Below are positions 54,380-63,959 of a stretch of DNA of 64,000 bases, piece by piece. Each line of letters begins with the position of its first letter. Positions within the stretch are counted from its first letter, which is position 1. Made by a program: the position numbers and the translations under genes. The notes below the pieces were generated by a model. It saw only the letters and a list, made by a program, of their open reading frames with translations. It had not been told where the DNA came from and made no database searches. Origin of the DNA: Acidobacteriota bacterium (lineage in GTDB: Bacteria; Acidobacteriota; Blastocatellia; Pyrinomonadales; Pyrinomonadaceae); NCBI GenBank assembly GCA_019639175.1, contig JAHBSK010000010.1:1-64000 (forward strand), in the 5' to 3' direction.

Positions 54380-56062
54380 ATGATAAACAACAGAAGTTTA
54401 CAGATAAGAACGCTTGTCATTTTAGTGATAACGCTTGTTGGCCTCTACCTTGTCTTTGGGCCAAGGAGAACGCCTAATGCCCATGATTTTACATGGAACG
54501 GCATAAAGGCAAACCTTGAAGAGAATATCAACCTCGGGCTTGACCTGAAAGGCGGGTCGCATCTTTTGATGCGGGTGCTGACGGACGATTACCTTAAAAC
54601 CCTTACGGAAAACAATGCCCAGGCCGCTCTCACAGCCGCTCAGGATGCGAAACTTTCCGTTGCGGGAAGCAATGTAGTTGCCGAACAGGGATCATATTCG
54701 ATAAGCATACAGACGTCGGACGCATCACAGACCGCAGCCATCGTGGAAGAGGTCAAGAAAAGGGTTGACCTTTTTAACTGGACCGAATCCGTCAGCGGAA
54801 ACACCGTCACGTGGACACTGCCCTCGGCGACACAAACGATACTGAAAAATCAGGCGGTCGATCAGGCGATGAGGATCATCGAGACTCGCGTTGATGCCTT
54901 CGGTGTTCAGGAGCCGACACTCCAGCGTCACGGTGCCGAGTCATCGGCGCAGATACTTCTGCAAATGCCCGGTATCGACGACCCGAAAAGGCTCAAGGAT
55001 CTGCTTAATGCTGAATCCAATCTGACGTTGGCGAAGATAGTCAGTCCGCCAAGTCCGTCACCCGTACAGACATATCCAACAAGGGAAGCGGCGATCCAGT
55101 CGCTCGGCGGCGCGGTTCCGCCAAATCGTCAGGTATTGAAATACACTGACCGCGACATGGCAGCGGAACCAACGGAAGGTGTTGAGCCGCCGGCACAGTG
55201 GGTCGTTATCGAATATCCGCCCGTGGTTGACGGCAGCGAGCTTCGCGACGCTCAGGCAGTTTCGCGGACGGGAAATGAGGGCGATTATCAGATCTCATTT
55301 TCTTTCAAACCCTCAGGAGCGCAGAAATTCGGCGATTGGACGGGCCGCAACATCAATAACTATATGGCGGTCGTCCTCAATGAGGAGGTCAAATCCGCCG
55401 CCTTTATCAAATCGCAGATCTTCGATCAGGGAGAGATCTCCGGCCGCTTTACAAAATCGACCGCCGAAGACCTTGCCTTGACGCTGCGTTCGGGAGCTCT
55501 TCCGGCAAAGATCGAATACATCGAGGAACGCACGGTCGGGGCAAGCCTCGGAGCCGACTCGATACGGGCGGGTGTTACCGCTTCGCTGGCGGGTTTGATA
55601 TTCATCGCTATCTTCATGCTCGTGTATTACAGGGCCTCAGGGCTAAACGCTGTTATCGCGCTGTTGCTGAACATGCTTCTGACGGGCGCGGCGTTGGTCA
55701 TGATGAATGCGACTCTGACGTTGCCCGGTATCGCGGGCTTTATCCTCGGCATCGGCATGGCTGTTGACTCCAACGTTCTTATCTTTGAGAGAATGCGTGA
55801 GGAGCTAAAGGCAGGCCGGAGTGTTGCCGATGCGGTCGAGACGGGGTTTGACAGGGCGTTCATCACCATCGTGGACACGAACGTGACCACGATGATATCC
55901 GCCGTGATACTTTATCTGTTCGGTTCGGGCAATATCCGCGGATTTGCGGTAACGCTGATATTGGCATTGCTGATAAATCTGTTCACGGCCGTTTACGTTT
56001 CGCGGACGATCTATATGTGGATCATGGCACGAAACCCGAATATCAAGAGCCTCAGTATCTAG
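54380..56062 (+). CDS. secD: Protein translocase subunit SecD
   Basis: Proton-driven motor that pulls exported proteins through SecYEG. 560 residues: N-terminal helix, the D1 motif NLGLDLKGGSHLL, a large periplasmic domain with P1 head (about 100-330), then five further helices with the ESD-type proton path (LGADSIRAG, MAVDSNVLIFERMREE). Longer periplasmic region than E. coli SecF but shorter than some SecD. Followed by secF. Confidence 0.95.
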   Translation: MINNRSLQIRTLVILVITLVGLYLVFGPRRTPNAHDFTWNGIKANLEENINLGLDLKGGSHLLMRVLTDDYLKTLTENNAQAALTAAQDAKLSVAGSNVVAEQGSYSISIQTSDASQTAAIVEEVKKRVDLFNWTESVSGNTVTWTLPSATQTILKNQAVDQAMRIIETRVDAFGVQEPTLQRHGAESSAQILLQMPGIDDPKRLKDLLNAESNLTLAKIVSPPSPSPVQTYPTREAAIQSLGGAVPPNRQVLKYTDRDMAAEPTEGVEPPAQWVVIEYPPVVDGSELRDAQAVSRTGNEGDYQISFSFKPSGAQKFGDWTGRNINNYMAVVLNEEVKSAAFIKSQIFDQGEISGRFTKSTAEDLALTLRSGALPAKIEYIEERTVGASLGADSIRAGVTASLAGLIFIAIFMLVYYRASGLNAVIALLLNMLLTGAALVMMNATLTLPGIAGFILGIGMAVDSNVLIFERMREELKAGRSVADAVETGFDRAFITIVDTNVTTMISAVILYLFGSGNIRGFAVTLILALLINLFTAVYVSRTIYMWIMARNPNIKSLSI

Positions 56063-56158
56063 GTTTTCAATTACACCGCGAGATCCGGCTTTGCCGGTGC
56101 GGTGACAAGTTTTTTTCATGACTTCTCCGACCGTTCGGGGGAGCCTTGGTTGAATAGA

Positions 56159-57280
56159 ATGTTTGAAATTTTTCCTAACATCAATATTGACTGGATGGGT
56201 TGGCGCAGGCCGCTCATATTTGTCTCCGTCGTCCTGCTTTTGGCCGGATTGTTTTCCGCCGCCGGCAGACAGTTGACGCCGGGCGGCACCGATGCCTTTA
56301 ATCTGGGCGTGGATTTTCAGGGCGGAACCGTCGTCACTGCCAAATTCAGGCAAAAACCTGCTGTCGATGAGATCCGCGCGGCACTGAACGACGTGGGCAT
56401 CGAACAGCCGATAATCCAGGATTCTTTGGATAAAACGGATGAGGTACTGATCAAGATCCCGCTTCTTGATGCTGAGACTGAGACACCCGCAGCGACGGAC
56501 GAGGGCGGCGAGTCCGCCGAGGATGCTGCCTCCATTCAGACCAGGCAGGTGGACAGGGGTGTTGAGATGGTCAGAAGAGCTCTGAACAAGTTCGGCCCCG
56601 AGGTGGGAGTAGGGAGTACGTTGGATGCCGATCAGGCGGCCGCTTATCAGATCGTCGGACGCGATTACGTAAGCCCCATAGCCGGTTCCCAGCTTCGCGA
56701 CGCGGCTGTCATCGCCACGCTTTTGGGCATGGTCGGAATGCTTCTTTTCATTGCGTATCGTTATGACTGGACATACGCGGCAGGAGCAGTTATCGCCGTA
56801 TTTCACGACGTTCTGACAACGCTTGCCTTTTTCTCGATCTTTCAATGGGAAGTCAGCCTCACGGTCCTTGCGGCACTTTTGACGCTGGTCGGATTTTCGG
56901 TCAATGACACCATCGTCATATTTGACCGCGTTAGGGAAAACCTGACGCTGAACCGGGGCGAATCGCTTTACGACCTGACGAACAAGGCGATCAATCAGAC
57001 GATGTCGCGTACCATTGTGACGAACGGCCTCACGTTCCTTTCAGTTCTCGCTCTGGTGCTTTTTGGCGGCGAGGTGCTTCGCGGATTTTCGCTGGCGCTG
57101 TTTGTCGGCTGTATCACAGGTACGTATTCCACCATTGCCATTGCCAGCCCGATCGCGATCTGGTGGCAGAGCAAGGTAGGCCAGGCTGAAATGAAGAGCG
57201 ATCCGTTGGGAACGCCTGAGGGAGAAAAGCTCGCCTCGGCGTCCAGGCGTTCTGTTACAAGAAGGCCGGTGACACGATAA
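56159..57280 (+). CDS. secF: Protein translocase subunit SecF
   Basis: Partner of SecD in the same complex. 373 residues from ATG 56159: first helix, NLGVDFQGGTVVTA, a periplasmic domain (acidic insertion about 110-140), then five helices including SVNDTIVIFDRVREN. The start is uncertain: GTG 56102 is also in frame and would extend it. The C-terminal tail RRSVTRRPVTR is basic. Confidence 0.93.
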   Translation: MFEIFPNINIDWMGWRRPLIFVSVVLLLAGLFSAAGRQLTPGGTDAFNLGVDFQGGTVVTAKFRQKPAVDEIRAALNDVGIEQPIIQDSLDKTDEVLIKIPLLDAETETPAATDEGGESAEDAASIQTRQVDRGVEMVRRALNKFGPEVGVGSTLDADQAAAYQIVGRDYVSPIAGSQLRDAAVIATLLGMVGMLLFIAYRYDWTYAAGAVIAVFHDVLTTLAFFSIFQWEVSLTVLAALLTLVGFSVNDTIVIFDRVRENLTLNRGESLYDLTNKAINQTMSRTIVTNGLTFLSVLALVLFGGEVLRGFSLALFVGCITGTYSTIAIASPIAIWWQSKVGQAEMKSDPLGTPEGEKLASASRRSVTRRPVTR

Positions 57281-57372
57281 AATTACGGGGCATCTCCCAA
57301 CCCGTCCGATAATCTATCGTAGTGGAATGGCAAAAAAAGATTAGAAAATCTTTCAAAGTTGGTTAATTATTC

Positions 57373-57401
57373 TTGACTTTCGGCTCGTGAGAAATTAGAC
57401 T
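57373..57401 (+). promoter_or_regulatory. Sigma70-type promoter of the tonB operon
   Basis: TTGACT at 57373-57378 and TAGACT at 57396-57401, 17 bp apart. Transcription would start near 57408, giving a leader of nearly 300 nt before the tonB start. Confidence 0.6.
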
Positions 57402-57407
57402 TCATTA

Positions 57408-57701
57408 CGTTGCTGGTCAATTTAATATTTCGTTACTGCTCTTTTCTGAGTTTCTTTCGAGAAAGATAAGGAGACGTGGGATTTTTGTTTGGATTGCCGG
57501 CAAAGGTCCGATTTCACACCTGATCAATTTTTTTGAAACTTAATATCGAAAAGTAGAGTAAACTTGCGAAATCTCGCTGTATCTTGTGACACAGGGCAAT
57601 GAAGGTTACAACGTGAAACCTTGCATTGTTCATCGAACTATTGAAGGTATGAAGCCCTGGAAACCTCAGGTTTGGCACCGGAAGAAAGGGAGGAAAGGAA
57701 A
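57408..57701 (+). other. Long structured 5' leader of tonB operon
   Basis: Within the 421-bp gap upstream of tonB, the 294 nt after the promoter hold several hairpins: an 11-bp stem with one bulge (CAATG-AAGGTT, 57597-57607, with AACCTT-G-CATTG, 57617-57628; 9-nt loop), enclosed by CAGGGC (57592-57597) and GCCCTG (57654-57659), and a small AAACC-TCA-GGTTT near 57664. No small open frame or known riboswitch was recognised. Such a leader may control the operon by structure. Confidence 0.5.
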
Positions 57702-58523
57702 ATGTTAGATCAATTGGTAGAATCCAAAAGCCATAGCGGAGAGAACAGTAAAAGGAGCAGCCTTTTGCTGACCACCTTTGTGATCATGTCCGCCGTGCTG
57801 GTCAGCTCGTGGCTGTACAGCCTCTTTGCAAAGGATTTTGATATGGGAGCCGGCGGTTTGGATGTGACCACGCTTGTCGCTCCTCCGGTCGTTGACGAGG
57901 CCCCAAAGCCGGAGCCTGAACCGGAACCGGAACAGGCCCGTCAAAAAGATCCGAACGTCGATATTCGAAAAGAGATCATCGCCACGATGAGCGAGCCGCC
58001 GCCGAAGATCCCGGATAAGGTCAGCACCGTAAAGAATACCGTGCCGCCGCGTGATCCGAACAAGTTCACGGTCAAAGGCGACCGTAACTTCAGTGCTGCG
58101 AACGCTCCATCGTCCAGCTATAGGGGGCCGGTGAACACTACCGGAACAGGAAGTGATGCCGGGGACAGAGGGGCCGGAGGCGGCTCTGACCGAGGCAGCA
58201 GCACGCCGCCGCCGCCACCGCCGCCGCCAAAGCCGCCATCAAAACCCATTTCGGGCGGTGTTCTTAACGGTAAGGCGCGATCACTGCCGAAACCGGCATA
58301 TCCGCCGGCAGCAAGGGCCATCAGGGCCGGCGGAGCCGTGCAGGTACAGGTTGTCATTGACAAGAGCGGCAACGTGAAATCCGCATCAGCGGTCAGCGGG
58401 CATCCGCTTCTGCGTCCGGCGGCTGTAGCAGCAGCAAGACAGGCAAAATTCAGCCCGACGATGCTTTCGGGACAGCCTGTTGAGGTGCAGGGTGTGATCA
58501 CCTATAACTTTGTGGCTCCGTAA
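57702..58523 (+). CDS. TonB-family energy transducer
   Basis: A 273-residue protein: short cytosolic start, one transmembrane helix (about 19-41, LLLTTFVIMSAVLVSSWLYSLF), a Pro/Glu-rich linker (PKPEPEPEPEQ), a Gly/Ser/Pro-rich stretch with PPPPPPPPKPPSKP, and a C-terminal TonB domain (PKPAYPPAARAIRAGGAVQVQVVIDKSGNVKSASAVSGHPLLRPAAVAAAR). It transmits energy to outer-membrane receptors. GGGAGGAAAGG before ATG 57702 supports this start over an earlier TTG. First gene of the tonB-exbB-exbD-exbD-TPR unit. Confidence 0.9.
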   Translation: MLDQLVESKSHSGENSKRSSLLLTTFVIMSAVLVSSWLYSLFAKDFDMGAGGLDVTTLVAPPVVDEAPKPEPEPEPEQARQKDPNVDIRKEIIATMSEPPPKIPDKVSTVKNTVPPRDPNKFTVKGDRNFSAANAPSSSYRGPVNTTGTGSDAGDRGAGGGSDRGSSTPPPPPPPPKPPSKPISGGVLNGKARSLPKPAYPPAARAIRAGGAVQVQVVIDKSGNVKSASAVSGHPLLRPAAVAAARQAKFSPTMLSGQPVEVQGVITYNFVAP

Positions 58524-58536
58524 GCCCAAATAATAA

Positions 58537-58578
58537 TGACGGCGGCCCTTTTAGGTTAGCTCACCGGGGCCGCCGTCA
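58537..58578 (+). other. Intercistronic 12-bp hairpin between tonB and exbB
   Basis: TGACGGCGGCCC (58537-58548) pairs perfectly with GGGCCGCCGTCA (58567-58578), with an 18-nt loop. No T-run follows, so it is not a normal terminator. Such hairpins can stabilise the upstream mRNA or reduce read-through, giving unequal levels of TonB and ExbB. Confidence 0.7.
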
Positions 58579-58630
58579 ACATAAGATCTGCAATAATTAG
58601 AACTTTTTCGATTTCTTTGGAGGAAAAACC

Positions 58631-59386
58631 ATGACTTTATTAGCAAGCCTGGCAGCAAACGACATTTCAACATCTTTGCTTATGTTTGCCGCCGAGGGCA
58701 CAAAGATCTCTTTCGGTATCTATGATATCGCAAAGAGCTTGACCATTCCGGGATGGATAGTGATCATCGTTCTGCTCATCCAGTCGGTGTATATCATCGC
58801 TGTCGGCATTGAGCGCTGGCTTACCTACAACAAGGCAAAGCAGCAGTCCCGTCAATACGCGCCCAAGGTCGCTCAGGCGTTGAAGAACAGCAATATTGAT
58901 GAAGCGATCAATATCAGCGACAAGCATAAGGATTCGCACCTTGCAATGGTCGTATCTTCAGGCTTGAAGGAATTCAGCGCACATCTCGGCTCTGAGGAGA
59001 TCACGGCCGATCAGATGGAAGCTTCCAAGCGTGCCCTTGATCGTGCCATCGCCGTCAAGACAGCCGAACTCAAGCGCGGACTTTCCGGCCTCGCCACAGT
59101 TGGTTCGACCGCTCCGTTCGTCGGACTGTTCGGAACGGTTGTCGGTATCATCGGTGCTTTCGTCGCCCTTGCCCAGGAATCGAATGCGGGTATCGGCACG
59201 GTGGGCGCGGCCATCGCCGAAGCTCTTGTGGCTACCGCATTTGGTATCGCGGTCGCGGTTCCCGCTGTGTGGCTCTTTAACTACTTTACAAACAAGGTGA
59301 CAAGCTTTGGCGTTGAAATGGAGAACTCAGCCTCTGAATTGGTTGACTACTTCATCCGTCAGCGGACCAAGCGCCTCAACGGCTAG
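58631..59386 (+). CDS. exbB: ExbB/TolQ-type proton channel subunit
   Basis: A 251-residue inner-membrane protein with three helices (about 36-58, 145-170 and 190-212), the MotA/TolQ/ExbB layout. The conserved GLFGTVVGIIGAF and TAFGIAVAVPAVWLFNYF segments flank the proton path. With ExbD it forms the pentamer-dimer motor that energises TonB. The start is 52 bp after the hairpin. Confidence 0.93.
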   Translation: MTLLASLAANDISTSLLMFAAEGTKISFGIYDIAKSLTIPGWIVIIVLLIQSVYIIAVGIERWLTYNKAKQQSRQYAPKVAQALKNSNIDEAINISDKHKDSHLAMVVSSGLKEFSAHLGSEEITADQMEASKRALDRAIAVKTAELKRGLSGLATVGSTAPFVGLFGTVVGIIGAFVALAQESNAGIGTVGAAIAEALVATAFGIAVAVPAVWLFNYFTNKVTSFGVEMENSASELVDYFIRQRTKRLNG

Positions 59387-59430
59387 TTGAGGGCAGTCCC
59401 GAAGTTCTGTTATTTAAGGGAGAAAAGACA

Positions 59431-59868
<438 letters not shown>

Positions 59869-59925
59869 TTCCGACTAACAGGCCGGGGCAAAAGTTTTGA
59901 TGCCCTGGCTCATCATGAGGTCAGT

Positions 59926-60405
59926 ATGGGAATGTCATCAGGTGGCTCAAAAGACGAAGCCACACCAAATATCAATGTGACGCCTCTGATCGACGTTTTG
60001 CTGGTGCTTCTGATCATCTTTATGATCATCACACCGGTCAAACCGAGCAGATTTGAGGCAAAGGTTCCTGCGGAGCCTAAGAAACAGGAAAATCTGGTAG
60101 TAGAGGCCAATCCGCTAACCTTGGTGATCTCCATTAGGCCAGCGGACAGGTCGATAATGCTCAATCAGGAAGCGGTTGGCACTATCGATGATCCGTCCGC
60201 GCTTACGAACAGGCTGAAAGAGATATTCAGGCAGCGTACGACCGAGGGAGTTTTCAGGGAAAATTCCAACCAGATAGAAAAAACGGTCTTTATCAAATCC
60301 CCCACTTCGGTCAAGTATGGCGACGTGGTAAAGGTTATTGATGCTGCCAAGGAAGGCGAGGCCGAACCGATAGGCTTGCAGGTTGACGATCTGTCAGCGG
60401 TATAA
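59926..60405 (+). CDS. exbD: ExbD/TolR biopolymer transport protein (second copy)
   Basis: 159 residues with the same N-terminal helix (NVTPLIDVLLVLLIIFMII) and a periplasmic part with QIEKTVFIKSPTSVKYGDVV, almost the same as in the solitary ExbD at 13158-13610. So the two belong to one paralogue group distinct from the first copy. Both copies may form a mixed ExbD dimer. An imperfect hairpin lies between the two exbD genes (about 59880-59911). Confidence 0.9.
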   Translation: MGMSSGGSKDEATPNINVTPLIDVLLVLLIIFMIITPVKPSRFEAKVPAEPKKQENLVVEANPLTLVISIRPADRSIMLNQEAVGTIDDPSALTNRLKEIFRQRTTEGVFRENSNQIEKTVFIKSPTSVKYGDVVKVIDAAKEGEAEPIGLQVDDLSAV

Positions 60406-60486
60406 AATTTTTCCGGTTTCCAGGGGAGGCAAAGTGCCTTATACGGGTTTCTTGTGCCTTCCGGCCGGTGGTTCAGGGAGTTGAAG

Positions 60487-61455
60487 ATGCGATCTTCTCG
60501 TTTTGGGATACTTTTATTAGTGGTGTTGGCTGTAATTACAACAACCAACTGCGCTTATTTTAACAAGATCGTCACAAGAAAAAACCTTGTTGACGGGGCC
60601 GAGGCCTATAAAGGCCGTAAATTTGCCGAGGCTGAAGAACTTTTCAGACGTGCTGCCGCCCGCGATCCGGAAGGCACCACTCTGGAAGGGAGAACCGCAC
60701 AGCTTTTTCTTGCGCGGACCATCCATTCTCGTTATATCGGCAATCGTAAGGAAACGCCGCTTGCCGAGCAGGCAATAGAAGAGTACAAAAAAGTGCTTGT
60801 GGTTGACCCCAACGAACAAAGCGCCTATAAAGCGGTTGCAGGGCTGTTGGAAAACCTTCAAAAGAACGACCAGTGGGAAGCCTGGGTAAAAGAGCGTTCG
60901 CAAAATACCCAGATCAACAACGAATATCGTGCTGAGGCCCTTACCTCGCTCGCCGTTAAGCAGTATAACTGTGCGAACGAGATAACGGACACCGACAAGA
61001 CCAAAAAAGAAGGCAAACGCGACGGCAAAGATGTATTTATTTATGTCAAGCCGGAGAATGCCGCCGATCTGGAAAGACTGCGTGCCTGTGTCACACAGGG
61101 AACGGCCCTGATAGATCAGGCGGTGGCCCTTGAAACCGATGAGGTCAAGAATATGAAAGGGCTGGATCTCAAAGCGGTTTCCGACGCCGATCTCGTGAAA
61201 AACCATGAACTCGTCAAATCGTTCGAATCGACACGTTCTTACAAGGCCAGTCTTTTGATCCAGGCATCGCGTCTTGCGGAAATGGAAGGAAATGAACCTG
61301 ATGCTGCCCGTCTTCGCACTGAAGCCGAGACTGCAAGGGCACAGTTCCAGGAACTTAGTGGGGTCAGCCGCAACATGCAGACCGAAATAGACGAAAGAAA
61401 GGCGGCGGCTGAGGCAGCGGAGAAAGAAGCGGCCAACAGCAATTCTGCTTCATAG
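60487..61455 (+). CDS. TPR-containing probable lipoprotein
   Basis: A 322-residue protein from ATG 60487 (GGGAG upstream). Signal peptide LLLVVLAVITTTNC, where Cys could be lipidated, although Asn before Cys is unusual for a lipobox. The rest is helical with several TPR-like repeats (AEAYKGRKFAEAEELFRRAAARDPE..., EEYKKVLVVDPNEQSAYKAVAGLL). A C-terminal coiled coil rich in Ala, Glu ends the protein. The gene is last in the tonB operon, so it may be an outer-membrane-linked partner of the transducer. Function unknown. Confidence 0.75.
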   Translation: MRSSRFGILLLVVLAVITTTNCAYFNKIVTRKNLVDGAEAYKGRKFAEAEELFRRAAARDPEGTTLEGRTAQLFLARTIHSRYIGNRKETPLAEQAIEEYKKVLVVDPNEQSAYKAVAGLLENLQKNDQWEAWVKERSQNTQINNEYRAEALTSLAVKQYNCANEITDTDKTKKEGKRDGKDVFIYVKPENAADLERLRACVTQGTALIDQAVALETDEVKNMKGLDLKAVSDADLVKNHELVKSFESTRSYKASLLIQASRLAEMEGNEPDAARLRTEAETARAQFQELSGVSRNMQTEIDERKAAAEAAEKEAANSNSAS

Positions 61456-61491
61456 ACGGAACGACGTCATCTGACAACGTTCTCTAATTTT

Positions 61492-61528
61492 GTGATGTTC
61501 GGCTTTTCAGTTGAACATCACTTTTTTT
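61492..61528 (+). terminator. Intrinsic terminator of the tonB operon
   Basis: GTGATGTTC (61492-61500) pairs perfectly with GAACATCAC (61513-61521), 12-nt loop, followed by seven T. It separates the tonB operon from the rel gene. Confidence 0.92.
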
Positions 61529-61616
61529 GCTTATAGCGTCGTTATCGGGGGAGATGGCCGGGCCATTGCAATCATCTCACCAACTAAAATAATATTATAG
61601 TCGTGATAAAAGAGAT

Positions 61617-63827
61617 ATGATCCGCATTGAAGATGTCATTGCAAAGGTGGAACATAACCGGCCCGACGCTGATGTCGAGTTGATACGGCGTGCCTATCTC
61701 TTTTCCGCTCTTCACCACAAAGGGCAAAAGAGGGCATCAGGCGAACCGTATCTTGTCCATCCGCTGGCGGTTGCCGATCTGCTTGCCGAAATGGGGCTTG
61801 ATGAGGTCAGTGTCTCCACGGGCCTTCTTCACGACGTTGTCGAAGACACACTGGTCGATCTGGACACGATCCGCTCATATTTTGGTGACGAAATAGCCCT
61901 TCTGGTTGACGGTCTGACAAAGATCGCACAGATCAGCAACCTCTCAAAAGAACGCCAGCAGGCCGAGAACGTCAGGAAAATGGTCCTGGCGATGATCACC
62001 GATGTCAGAGTCGTGCTGATAAAATTGGCCGACCGCCTGCATAACATGCGGACTATGCAGTTCCTCAAACCGGAAAAGCGCGCCCGCATCTCACAGGAAA
62101 CGCTGGACATATATGCTCCTATCGCCCATCGCCTCGGTATGGGTAAACTCAGGAGCGAACTTGAGGACCTTTCATTTCAGAACCTTTATCCCGAGGATTA
62201 CAAACGGCTCGCCAAAGAGGTAGATACGCGGCGTCCTGAACTAGAAGCCGCCCTTGAAAGGATAATATCCACGGTCGAACATAGATTGCGCGAGAACGAA
62301 GTTCCTTTTATCGAGATACAGGGACGTGTCAAAAGGCTTTATTCACTTTGGAAAAAGCTGAAAAAACAGAAAATTTCCATTGAGCAGGTCTATGACCTTA
62401 TCGCTGTCCGGGTCATCACTCCAAATCACAAAAAATACTGCTATCTGGCTTTAAGCGTTATGCACGACACGTGGACGCCCGTGCCTGAACGCTTCAAAGA
62501 CTGGATCGCCATACCTCGCGACAACCTGTATCAATCGCTGCACACATCGGTCATAGGCGACGGCGGACAGGCATTTGAGGTCCAGATACGGACCGAGGAA
62601 ATGCATCACATAGCCGAGGAAGGCGTTGCGGCACACTGGCGATACAAGGAAAACAAACTCGGAACGGCGGACGATAACGAAAGCATTGACGAACTTCGCA
62701 AGACGGTCGAGAAACTGCTGCTGCCGCTGGTCGAAAATTCCGAGGCGGACGGCGATTCCGAGGATTTTATCGAGTCATTAAAACTCGATCTGTTTCCAAA
62801 GGACGTTTACGCCTTTACCCCGATGGGCAAGGTGATACAACTGCCTCGCGGGGCCACGCCGATAGATTTTGCATACGCCATTCACTCTGAGGTCGGCGAC
62901 ACATGCACCGGCGGCAAGATCAATGGCCGCATTGTCCCGCTCAGGACCGAACTGCAGAACGGCGATGTGGTCGAAATAATGACCACCGCAAACTCAAAAC
63001 CTTCGCGTGACTGGCTCAATTATGTCGTTACGTCAAAAGCGAGAAACCGCATAAGGCATTGGATCTCGGAACAGCAGCGGACGGAGTCGATAGACATCGG
63101 CCGAAAGCTTTTGGAAAAGGAGGCCGACCGTTTTCGGCTTTCTCCGAAAAAGCTTATGAACAACGACACCGAGATGAAGCGAATCGCCAATGAGTACGGC
63201 CTCGGACGTCCCGAAGACCTTCTAGCGTCGATCGGCTACGGCAAAACGCTTCCGCGAAACATAATCGCGAAGTTCCTCGGCCCCGAAAAGTTTGCCGAGC
63301 TTGACCCGGAAAAGCACAAGGAAACGCGGCTGGAAACCGGAATGAAGGCGGTCAAACGGCTCATCGGCCTGGGCGAGGATGCAATAGTCGTCAAAGGCGT
63401 GGACAACCTGCTTACGACTCGGGCCAGATGCTGTAACCCATTGCGCGGAGAGGACATAATCGGTTACATATCGCTTGGCAAGGGAATTGTCGTTCACAAC
63501 AAACGGTGCAAGAACGTCAAACAGCTGATGGTCAACAAGGACCGCATCGTTGAGGTGGAATGGGCAAAGAGCGATAAGGAAGAGATACAGTCGGTCAGGC
63601 TGCTTGTAACGACCGAGAACCGCACCGGAATGCTTGCCGACATCACAAACGCCATTGCCGAGATAAAGACCGGCATCCGAAATGCATCCGCCAGCGTTTC
63701 GCGCGACGACAAGGGCCTGATCGAAGTGACGGTCGAGGTTTTTGACAAAAAGCATCTTGACCGCGTCATTCTGGCCGTCGAACAGGTTCCCGGCGTCATT
63801 GCCGTTGAGCGAATGAATGCGAATTGA
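61617..63827 (+). CDS. Bifunctional (p)ppGpp synthetase/hydrolase
   Basis: Rel/SpoT-family stringent-response enzyme, 736 residues. N-terminal HD hydrolase domain with LLHDVVEDT (H72, D73, E76, D77), synthetase domain with RFKDWIAIPRDNLYQSLHT (the RXKD motif typical of bifunctional enzymes), TGS domain (VYAFTPMGKVIQLPRGATPIDFAYAIHSEVGD) and a C-terminal ACT domain (LLVTTENRTGMLADITNAI). It should both make and degrade (p)ppGpp. The TPR lipoprotein gene ends upstream at a terminator. Confidence 0.95.
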   Translation: MIRIEDVIAKVEHNRPDADVELIRRAYLFSALHHKGQKRASGEPYLVHPLAVADLLAEMGLDEVSVSTGLLHDVVEDTLVDLDTIRSYFGDEIALLVDGLTKIAQISNLSKERQQAENVRKMVLAMITDVRVVLIKLADRLHNMRTMQFLKPEKRARISQETLDIYAPIAHRLGMGKLRSELEDLSFQNLYPEDYKRLAKEVDTRRPELEAALERIISTVEHRLRENEVPFIEIQGRVKRLYSLWKKLKKQKISIEQVYDLIAVRVITPNHKKYCYLALSVMHDTWTPVPERFKDWIAIPRDNLYQSLHTSVIGDGGQAFEVQIRTEEMHHIAEEGVAAHWRYKENKLGTADDNESIDELRKTVEKLLLPLVENSEADGDSEDFIESLKLDLFPKDVYAFTPMGKVIQLPRGATPIDFAYAIHSEVGDTCTGGKINGRIVPLRTELQNGDVVEIMTTANSKPSRDWLNYVVTSKARNRIRHWISEQQRTESIDIGRKLLEKEADRFRLSPKKLMNNDTEMKRIANEYGLGRPEDLLASIGYGKTLPRNIIAKFLGPEKFAELDPEKHKETRLETGMKAVKRLIGLGEDAIVVKGVDNLLTTRARCCNPLRGEDIIGYISLGKGIVVHNKRCKNVKQLMVNKDRIVEVEWAKSDKEEIQSVRLLVTTENRTGMLADITNAIAEIKTGIRNASASVSRDDKGLIEVTVEVFDKKHLDRVILAVEQVPGVIAVERMNAN

Positions 63828-63959
63828 GGCTATGCCGCGGCTCCGTTTCACTGGCTGAAATGACTGCTTCAAAAGACATCTTCCGTTTGCGGGAGTTTTA
63901 CAATCCGACACAAAATCTGCTAATATTACGCTTTTGTTTGGATATTGCAGGCAAGATCT

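Noticed and set aside
63222..63911. 229-residue minus-strand frame over the end of the rel gene
   Set aside because: Antisense to the well-supported (p)ppGpp synthetase; no domain evidence.
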